Source: Piper betle
Lineage: Eukaryota > Streptophyta > Magnoliopsida > Piperales > Piperaceae
Assembly: GCA_033002965.1 (NCBI GenBank)
Contig: JAURVB010014565.1
Span: 62,001-126,000, forward strand
Direction of reading: 5' to 3'
Length of the DNA: 64,000 nucleotides
In this document: piece by piece, positions 12,151-20,689 of the stretch
Position numbering within the stretch: position 1 is the first letter of the stretch
Layout of the letters: each line of letters starts with the position of its first letter
Notes under the pieces: generated by a model
The model's database searches: none
Told to the model about the DNA's origin: nothing
The model's input: only the letters and a program-made list of their open reading frames with translations
Program-made: the position numbers and the translations under genes

Positions 12151-13080
12151 ACCAATTGTTGTACGAAAGCGATCTTTCTTCCTAGATTCTACACCACACT
12201 AGGAATTTCCTAGCATATCACACTTCAACTACGACTTTGCCTACCTTGGCCTTGTGTCGTCTTACACGAAGGTACTGCATCACCTACCTTTGGTCATGGC
12301 TCTAGGGTTCTAATGGCTTTGATACCACAAAGGAACAAGATCTCAAAATTTCTAAAATTTCTAAAACCAGAGAACTTTTAATAGACTATCACATTTTATC
12401 ACAGTAACTCTCAAACAGAAAATAAAAGTTTATTAGATATAATAACAAATTAATACATATATCTTTTTCAGCAGTTTATATCCCTTGTAGGGAGAATATT
12501 TGAAAACTTTTTTATTGAAAACAATTTTTATATTTCACAACATATAGGTTCAAAATGAACCGATCATATTAAAAAGATAGAGGATAAGAAATGTACCAGT
12601 AACTTAACTTTTATTACTTCTGGTAACTCTTACAAACTTACTTTCACTCTTGGTGAATCTTACAGAAACTTACTCTCACAGGAAAATCCTCAAATACATA
12701 CTTTCATACGTACAGGTATATAAATACAAATATGTATGTACTTACAGACTCAACTTATACGTATCAATATCTAACCTGTATACGTATAATATACTCATAC
12801 AAACACTTACTATTAAAATCTCAATTCTTCAAACTAAAGGGAATTTTTTTTTCAATTAATAGATTGACATATATTAAACCATGAAACTGACATCAAACTA
12901 TGAAACTGACATCAAACCATGAAACTGACACCAAACCATGAAACTGACAGCAAAAACTAAGAGAAATCACAGCAGAGAAATCAAACGTAACAGATAGAAA
13001 ACTTTTCTGAAAGTTGAAGATGACACAAAGAAAAGCTGAAATAAACGTTTAGGAAAGAAAGAAAAGAAAGGATGATGATC
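12151..13080. other. Spacer between the inverted pararetrovirus copies
   Basis: The two copies stay similar up to GATCATC and CCTTTCTT (about 12150 plus, about 13070 minus) and then diverge. The spacer is non-coding and AT-rich, with a short repeat CATGAAACTGACA-like (12880-12950). On the minus strand TGGTATCAAAGCC (about 12328-12316) resembles a tRNA-Met primer-binding site. Its place downstream of the minus-copy TATA box would suit a viral leader, but a retrotransposon origin is also possible. Confidence 0.45.
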
Positions 13081-13182
13081 AAATAGAAAACTTACAGATC
13101 TCAGAAAAGAAGGATGAAATATTTCTCTAGCTCTCTTTGATCCTTATTTTTTCGATGATCTGAACTGAAGGAAGTGAAATGA

Positions 13183-13190
13183 TTTTATAG
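13183..13190 (-). promoter_or_regulatory. Probable pararetroviral TATA box, minus copy
   Basis: Read on the minus strand this is CTATAAAA, in the same context as the plus-copy box at 12023-12030, about 30 nt upstream of a conserved ATCGAAAAAATAAGGATCAA-like leader start. Confidence 0.55.
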
Positions 13191-14746
13191 AGTTGAGGAT
13201 GATCGAAGGAACGGGTTAAAAGAACCGGATGACCGGTAGCCGATTGCAGAGTGTGTTCCACCTTGGGCCCGGTTGACGTATGCTGAGTGGGACCAACAGT
13301 GGGACTAGGAGTAGGACCAATTGACAATTTGACAGTATGCGAAGGAGAGTTTGCTGAGTCAAGATGAATAGTTTTAGAGGAGGAATCTTGGAGATTTAGC
13401 AAGCCTAGAAGTAGTGTTTAATGGTGACGGAGATCTATCAATTTTTGGCCACTTGAAGGATATATGACCATACTGACCACAACAAAAGCATTTAGGATGA
13501 AAATTAGTAACAACAAATTCAGTGCACACAATTGCCGTGTAACCAATGTTTCCACAAAGAGTGCATTGTAGATTTTTATACTCCAAGGGGATTAAGCAAA
13601 CTCTTGTACAGGGCTTTCCGTAAGTTTTGTAACTATTTCATTAATTTCTTCAGATGAAAGCTACACCAGTTCAGGAAGAATCTTCAATTGAGGAGTTACC
13701 CCATATGAATTTAGCAAATACACCATCCTTACTACCTCATTATAAGGCATATTAGAATTATCTTGTTGTACTTGCAAAAACAAAGAACAAATATTAGGAG
13801 GTAGTGCTGGTGGAGGCACTGGAATAAATGATCCAGGCAATGGAGGAACTGGCTCTGAAGGAAATAAGTCACTCTCTTTAGACAAAGCAATTGAATGGTT
13901 AAACTTATCCCACCATCTAATATACACGCAATGAGCCAAAGATGAAATCAGGATTTCCTTGGCATCAACCATTTGGAAACAAAAATTCCAGGATAATATC
14001 CATGGAATTCGATAATACCTAATAAAATAGAAAAAAGGATTTTTGAAAGACTTATGAATAATCTGGATAAAAATTTCAAACTGAAGTTTATAATATCTGG
14101 GTAAGAACTCAACTTCAGGGCCAAAATTTAAGATCCACTGATGGAACCAAACAGGAACTTTACATGGCTTTGGAAGATCCATTCTAATGAATTAGGAATG
14201 TTGACTTTGAGAATTTCTATATAATAAGACTTTATCAAAAGCATCAATATAATCCCATTAATTATATTCATCTGGGAATAAGCTTGGAGGAGGTTTTGCA
14301 TTAGTAAACTTACGAATAAGATTGTGATGTCCATATTCTTCCATAGTGACTACTTTATATATAATAAGTATACTATATGAAATTCTGGTTTCATAGACTT
14401 CAGGATAAGTAAGAAAAGATAGGAATTCTTCTCCGGAATATCTATGAGTAATTTGACAAGACAACATATCATGTAAAAACAATTCATAAAAGAATCTAGT
14501 TTTACCAGAAACTACTAGAAAATGTGAACGACGGGTCAAGCGCAGACGGGACATTCTACCGAGCATCATGTGCAGATAGAAGTTGCGGGTTCCGGATGCG
14601 AAGGGTGCGAGTGACTGAGCACCACTGACCGAGCGTGCTAGGCGCCAGGGCCGGGTACTACCGTGCGACATGCGGTAGTCACGAGTGCGCAGGTGTGCAA
14701 GTGACCGAGCCAAGGTGCGGTAGGGGTTATCGTGCACGTGCATGGG

Positions 14747-15371
14747 TGTGAGATCTCTCAACTTAGTCCCACATCTAATACCTACTGGGAGAAGATCCTG
14801 TTTATAAGTGGGAATGGACTAGAAATCTTTAACTTCCGGGGTACCCATTTTAAAGAAATGGCTTAGCCCATTACATTGCACTTTGGGCTGGGTCGTTACA
14901 AATGACTATAGATCTTTAACTTCTGGGGTACCCATTTTAAAGAAATGACTTAGCCCATTACGTTGCACTTTGGGCTGGGTCGTTACAAATGGTATCAAAG
15001 CCGACCTGGTTCCGTGCTAGATGGTGGGATGGACTAGGGACCTTTGGCTAGGCTGCCGGTCACGGGCCAAAAAAGGTCGTGGGCTGGGGTTAGCAACGGG
15101 CCAAGACTAGAAACGTTGGCTAGGCTACCGGTCACGGGCCAGAAAGGACGTGGGCTGGGGCTAGCAACGGGCCAAGAATAGGCATTTCAGGGACGAAATT
15201 TCCTAAGGTGGGTGGATTGTGAGATCCCTCAACTTAGTCCCACATCTAATACCTACTGGGAGAAGATCCTATTTATAAGTGGGAATGGACTAGAGATCTT
15301 TAACTTCCGGGGTACCCATTTTAAAGAAATGACTTAGCCCATTACGTTGCACTTTGGGCCGGGTCGTTACA
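14747..15371 (+). mobile_element. TRIM retrotransposon, family member 2, with perfect target duplication
   Basis: The 5' LTR is 14747-14987 and the 3' LTR 15218-15371; both run TGTGAGATC...GGTCGTTACA. The 5' LTR is 241 bp because of an internal tandem duplication of about 87 bp; the 3' LTR is 154 bp. TGGTATCAAAG (14990-15000) follows the 5' LTR as tRNA-Met primer-binding site. CCTAAGGTGGGTGGAT precedes the 3' LTR as polypurine tract. The perfect 5-bp repeat ATGGG flanks the unit (14742-14746, 15372-15376). The internal part is 230 bp and non-coding. The element sits inside the pararetrovirus downstream ORF. Confidence 0.93.
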
Positions 15372-15820
15372 ATGGGTGCTGTGGAATAGACGGACCAGGG
15401 TTCGGTATTGGGGTCGCTGGGTCGAGCCAGGCGACCGAGCCACATCCAGGAAGTTGATGAGGCATTTGTGCCACACCCAAGGGTGGGTCTTTCTGGTATT
15501 TCTGCTGGAACACCAAGGGGGTCGATGACAAGGCTTGGAGGATGGGAGCCGTTGATCAAGACTTTGAATAAAGGATAATGTTTTAAGGCAATTTCATTTA
15601 GATCTAGTTGTTCAAGTCTATCAGGAGATTGTTCAAGATAGCAAATATGTAGAGGAAGTGTCTTTTGAATATAAGGATTGAGGTTCTCATAAGAAGCTTT
15701 TTCGGAACAAAGATTATCATTTGGAAAACGGGGATAATTTTTGTAAAATGGTGGTGGATGATGAGGTTTATGAGAGGAATCGGTCATTAATCAGTCATTT
15801 TTGCCTTTCCCTTGTCCATA

Positions 15821-17637
15821 TTACCCTTGCAGAAATTCACGAGTGAGAAAATCCGGTAAAGAGTTAACTAAACTAGGAATATATTCAATATCAAAATAAA
15901 AAATAGCAAGTAAAGCTTGCCATTGAGCAAAAATATGTTTAGAAGCAAGGTTCTGAACATCTTTTTCCAAAATAAATTTAGCAGCAGTACAATCAATTCG
16001 TAAAAGAAATTTAACATTCAGAAGATCATCTTGAAAATTTAAAATATAATTTACAATACTAAGCATTTCCGTTTTAATTGTAGAATATTTAGATTGAGTA
16101 TCATTCTATAAGCCTGAATGATACCTAATAATAAAAGGTTTATTATGAATATGTTGTTTTAATATTCCTCCATATCCAATATACGAGGCATATGTTTTAC
16201 TATTTTTAAAGTAAAAGGATGGAGTAAACTAAGATAAGGTATATGTTTAAGTTTTTGTATAATATTTTGCACGACTTTAGTATGATCTTTTGTCTATGGA
16301 GGAGGATTCTTTTTTAATCTTTTAAATAATAATTTGCAATCTATTGCTAATTCTTTATAGAAATCAGCAACATAATTAAGACTTCCTAAAAATCTTTGTA
16401 ATTGATTTTTATCTATTATTTTATCAGGAAATTTATTAGAAAACTCTATTACTCTTTGAATGGGTTTAATATTTCCTTTTTCTATATTATGTCCAAGAAA
16501 TCTTATTTGATTTTGAACTAATATCATTTTAGATTTAGATAAAACTATTCAATTATGGATTGCTATTTTATAAAACTGGTTTAAATGTTTAAAATGTTGA
16601 TCAAGATTAGTGGAATATATTGACACATCGTCTATATATAGAATTATAAAACTAATATAAGGATTAAAAATATCATTCATAATTTTTTAAAATTTTGATG
16701 GAGCATTTTTTAATCCAAAGTACATTACATTTCATTCATATTGTCCAAATGGAACATTAAAAGCAGTTTTATAGCGATCTTCTTCTTTAATTTGTATTTG
16801 CCAAAAACTTGATTTTAGATCAAATTTATTAAATATTTGTGCATTATATAATTTTTTTAATAAATTTTTTTTATTCAGGATTGGATACCTAATCCATTTT
16901 AAAACTTTATTTAAAGGTTTATAATTAATAACAAGTTTTGGCGCTCCTCTCTCTATTTCAGATGCTTTATATACATAGAAAGTAGAACAAGACCATGGTG
17001 ATTTACTTTCTCTGTTTAGTTTATTGTCTAATAAATTCTTTATTTCTTTTTACAATATTCTACTAATTCTTTATTCATTTGTTTAGGTTTAGCTTTAGTA
17101 GGAATTGAATTATCTAAAAATCCTTCCTCATAAGGAAGAGAAATTTCATGTCATTTTCTATTCCAAAATGCATTAGGTAAATCATTACACAAATCTTTTT
17201 CAAATAAATTTTTAATATCTATTATTCTATTTTGGATATTAGTTGTACTTAATTTAGTTTCCAATATTATAGTATTAACTTCTTCTTTAAAAAATTTATT
17301 TGTTTAATTTTATTTTTATGATTTTCCTTCATTCTTGTTATAAAAGGTTGTCTTTTAGGAAATTCTAATTTAAACATTACTTCTTTTCCTTGTAAACGAG
17401 TATGTCTGCCATCATCATCAATATAAAATGGTTCAATTAGAGCTGTAAAGGATTTCCTAAAATAACTTCTGATCCTATATCTTTTACCAAAATAAAGGTT
17501 AAATATAAACAAACATTTTCTATACAGACCGTTACATGAGGAAGTTTATATTTAACTTTTAATTGTTCTTCATTTGCTGTGGAAAGAGTTTGTTTTGTTT
17601 TCTTATAGTATTTTGTAGGAATTAATCCTTATTGGAT
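15821..17637 (-). pseudogene. Endogenous pararetrovirus polymerase (protease end, reverse transcriptase, RNase H)
   Basis: On the minus strand the order is protease end (about 17637-17267), reverse transcriptase (about 17100-16300) and RNase H (about 16290-15821). Visible motifs are FDLKSSFWQIQ (about 16830), the catalytic YIDD (about 16650-16639), QRFLGSLNYVADFYKEL at the thumb and connection, and an RNase H C-terminus ending in DFLTREF. Together they identify a Caulimoviridae polymerase; the connection motif is nearer the caulimo-, petu- and florendovirus groups than badnaviruses. It is dead: stops lie after YIDD and elsewhere, and the first RNase H active-site Asp is Tyr (KTYAS, about 16183). 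The upstream part of the protease lies beyond the 2.07-kb insertion at 17638-19702. Confidence 0.9.
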
Positions 17638-17912
17638 TGTAACGACCCGGCCCAAAGTGCAACGTAATGGGCCTAAGTCATTTCTTTAAAATGGTTAACC
17701 AAAGTTAAAGATCTATAGTCCATTCCCATTTATAAACAGGATCTTTTCCCAATAGGTATTAGATGTGTGACTAAGTTGAGGGATCTCACAATCCACCCAC
17801 CTTAGGAAATTTTGTCCCCGAAATGCCTATACTTGGCCCGTTGCTAGCCTCAGCCCACGACCTTTTTGGCCCGTGACCAGCAGCCTAGCTAACGTCCCTA
17901 GTTCATCCCACT

Positions 17913-19111
17913 TGTAACGACCCGCTATTTTTTCACAATACTATGGGCCCAGCTGGCTAGGCATTACTCGAAATTAAACCAAACCAACCCTGTAACGACC
18001 AAATTAAACCAAACTAACCTTGTCACAACCAGCCCTAACCGGTCCGGGCATTACTCTACAGTCTTGGATCGTTTCCCAAAGCCACATGTATAACACAAGA
18101 AAATAAAAGGAAGTCAAATTTATTATCCATTCTCCTACCCTGAGTTCGTAAAAGAACCACCAACCATAATTGTAATTTTTCCTTAGGTGAGCTGAAATCA
18201 GTCAATCTTGATTAGTCTACATACCCATGTCGGGATCAAGCTCAATGTAGTTCTACAGGCTCTCAGGTCATGCTGAGATTAAAAGTTTGTCTCCCAGGTC
18301 ATTTTGAGATTAGGTGGTCTCCCAAGTCATTCTGAGATTAGGTGGTCTCCCAAGTCATTCTGAGATTAGGTGGTCTCCCAGGTCATTCTGAGATTAGGTG
18401 GTCTCCCAGGTCCATTCTGAGATTAGTCATTATTAACTGTCAGGTCCATTCTGACATGTTAATTTTTGGCTGTTAGGTCCATTCTGACATGTCCATTTTG
18501 GCTGTCAGGTCCATTCTGACATGTCTATTTTTTGCTGTCAGGTCCATTCTGACATGTCCATTTTTGGCTGTCAGGTCCATTCTGACATATCCATTAACAA
18601 ACACAAACAAACACCCGACCTAAAGACTCACCATTAATAAAACACAAAACAAACACCCGACCCTAAAGACTCACAGCAGTTTATACCAAGCAGTCGACAA
18701 GAACCCCATGCATAAGACGCTAGGGATTAACAAAGGCGTCTCCAACAAAACTTTGCATGCAAGAATCCTAGTGGAAACAAATAAGATGAGGGATAAAATA
18801 CTCACACAGTATTGGGGAGGTCATCTGGGACGGAGATGATCCTGGAATACTCCCTCCTCCTGCATATATATACACTTCAACCATTCCCTCAATTAAATTT
18901 TCACACCCCATCATCCATTGGTATTTCCTAGGTTCAATGAGCCTCTTCATTAAATTCTCACACTCCATCATCCATTCATGAATAGGTATTTTCTAGGTGA
19001 CCTTAAGTCGAACCATGACCGGTCGACTTGATAACCAACCATATCGGTTCATCTATATTTATTTCATAATATTTAGGTTCGAGTCTTGTAATAAAAATCA
19101 TGGTTTTTACA
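17913..19111 (-). mobile_element. LTR of family X inside the chimeric TRIM
   Basis: The segment starts TGTAAAAACCATGATTTT on the minus strand and ends GGGTCGTTACA. It matches both ends of the solo LTR at 50397-54941 over several hundred bp (for example CAACCATTCCCTC and AGGTGACCTTAAGTCGAACC). It contains tandem arrays: about 27 bp x5 (18281-18427, GGTCTCCCAAGTCATTCTGA) and about 33 bp x5 (18430-18595, GTCAGGTCCATTCTGACATG). Confidence 0.8.
18281..18595. repeat. Two adjacent minisatellites (27 bp and 33 bp units)
   Basis: GGTCTCCCAAGTCATTCTGA units at about 27-bp spacing change abruptly to GTCAGGTCCATTCTGACATG units at about 33-bp spacing. Both share CATTCTGA, which suggests one grew from the other. 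Confidence 0.85.
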
Positions 19112-19297
19112 ATCTCCCCAACTTAGAGATATTTCATCCCCGAAACATTATAACAGCAAGATGATAATCACCTGATACATCGAACCATCATGGTTCATTT
19201 ATACATTCTTGTTTCAGTTTTGACTGAGGTTTATTAGCGAAGAACTTTGTTAATTAATAACATAACACAGTGGAAAGAAATAATTACTGGACTTTTC

Positions 19298-19520
19298 AAC
19301 AAGGTACTTGAGTCATAAAATGTGAGCCACAGTGGAAAGAAATTCAACAAGGTACTTGAGTCATAAAATGTGAGCCACGGTGGAAAGAAATTCAACAAGG
19401 TACTTGAGTCATAAAATGTGAGCCACGGTGGAAAGAAATTCAACAAGGTACTTGAGTCATAAAATGTGAGCCTGTGGGAACTGGACTTTTCAACAAGGTA
19501 CTTGAGTCATAAAATGTGAG
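19298..19520. repeat. 48-bp minisatellite, about five units
   Basis: CAACAAGGTACTTGAGTCAT starts units at 19298, 19345, 19393, 19441 and 19491. The repeated Leu-Asn-Phe-Phe-Pro open frame on the minus strand comes from this array. Confidence 0.9.
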
Positions 19521-19702
19521 TTTGTGGGAAACCGTGCTTTGATACTACCTGTAACGACCCGGCCCAAAGTGCAACGTAATGGGCTTAAATCATTTCTTTA
19601 AAATGGTTAACCAAAGTTAAAGATCTATAGTCCATTCCCACTTATAAACATGATCTTCTCCTAATAGGTATTAAATGTGGGACTAAGTTGAAGGATCTCA
19701 CA

Positions 19703-20684
19703 TGGATAATATTTCTATATGCTCTTGTATCCACTAAGGCTAAATTTCTAGACTAAATTCTTTTTCTATTATTATTTTTATTTTAATTACATGTTTTCTA
19801 GTTATAGTTTGTTCTATTATGTTCAAACAATTTTGTTCTTGATTAGAAGATTCTCCAATATGAAAAGTATTTGTTTCTTCAAATAGTTTAAGTTCCTCTT
19901 CATCATTATCAGAACTATTATTTTTTATTTCACTTTCTAATTCTTTCAATACTTTTTTTTAGATTAGAAACTTCTTTCTTAAGATCATTTATTTCTTTAA
20001 TCAAATCATTTATAGTTATAGGTTTTTCGTGTTTTAATCTTCCTAATACCTTCGTAGTAGTATAAGCTGGTTTTAATATAGCTTCTACTTGAGGTTCAAA
20101 TTTGGATTTTTCTTTAGATTTTGTAGATTCTATAATTTTTTATTATTATTAATAGAATCTATCATATCTAATAATAATTCTTCTTGTACTGTAATAACAT
20201 TAATACTTAATTTATTTAAATCTTTAATTCTATTAAAGTTTTCACATCCACAATCACTTATAGTAGTAGTTGAAGATTTTTCTTCATCTGTATTGATTTC
20301 TAGAGCACCATATTTAGAAGTATTGTCATCTTTTGAGTTATTATCCTCTGATTCATCTATTAAATTTATGATTTGTTCTTTTGCATTATCAGGAATATTT
20401 AATTCTATTATTTTTATTTTTAATCTACAATGATTTCTGGTATGTCTAGTTTTACCACAATCCCAACAAATTAAAGGTTTTACTAGAGGAGGTTTTGTTG
20501 TAGATGGTTTATTTTTATTCTTTTTTATTTTTAGATTTGTAGGTTTCTTTTCTATATTTTTCTTTTTCGTTCTGTAAGGAATAAAGGGTTTTTTATTTTT
20601 TCTTTTAGGCTTAGGCTTAGAGGGACATTGAGGAGATATGGATTGAGAATGCAAAATGCCTTTCTTTCTGTAAGTTACAATCCA
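19703..20684 (-). pseudogene. Endogenous pararetrovirus coat protein end and protease start
   Basis: On the minus strand 20654-20130 encodes a Lys-rich stretch (KPKPKRKNKKPFI) followed by a zinc knuckle CWDCGKTRHTRNHC, the signature of a Caulimoviridae coat protein C-terminus, then an acidic tail. 19949-19740 continues (ESEIKNNSSDNDEEELKLFE). Near 19720 the protease active site appears as VDTR where D-T-G is expected, so the enzyme would be dead. A stop or frame break separates the pieces. The virus begins inside the coat region; the movement protein part is absent. The upstream edge (about 20655-20685) abuts the ASD1-like pseudogene. Confidence 0.8.
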
Positions 20685-20689
20685 ATGAA

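Larger units (their letters stand above)
13127..15787 (-). pseudogene. Endogenous pararetrovirus downstream ORF, minus-strand copy
   Basis: On the minus strand the protein starts at 15787 (MTDSSHKPHHPPPFYKNYP), right after the RNase H. It continues in 14761-14258, 14182-13661, 13586-13374 and 13402-13127. Segments such as MDLPKPCKVPVWFHQWI and PYNEVVRMVYLLNSYG match the plus copy closely. Two tandem zinc knuckles (C-x2-C-x4-H-x4-C) sit at about 13566-13470; here both are damaged, one with His to Tyr and one with the last Cys to Trp. A TRIM at 14747-15371 and about 407 bp of extra GC-rich sequence around it (14530-15566) interrupt the gene. The product is unknown; the position after the polymerase is that of a third or accessory ORF. 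Confidence 0.75.
17638..19702 (-). mobile_element. Chimeric TRIM, family member 3, carrying another family's LTR
   Basis: Two 153-bp LTRs (17638-17790, 19550-19702) match the TRIM at 14747. The perfect 5-bp repeat TGGAT flanks the unit (17633-17637, 19703-19707). On the minus strand GGTAGTATCAAAGC follows the 5' LTR, and CCTAAGGTGGGTGGAT precedes the 3' LTR. Instead of a 230-bp interior this copy holds about 1.76 kb. Most of it (19549-17913) is the 3' part of a different retrotransposon: an interior end, a polypurine stretch AAGTTGGGGAGA, then a 1199-bp LTR (19111-17913). The element lies in the pararetrovirus protease region; the viral reading continues on both sides. Confidence 0.9.

Noticed and set aside
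19234..19446. Minus-strand frame with repeated LNFFPPWLTFYDSST
   Set aside because: It is the 48-bp minisatellite read as protein.
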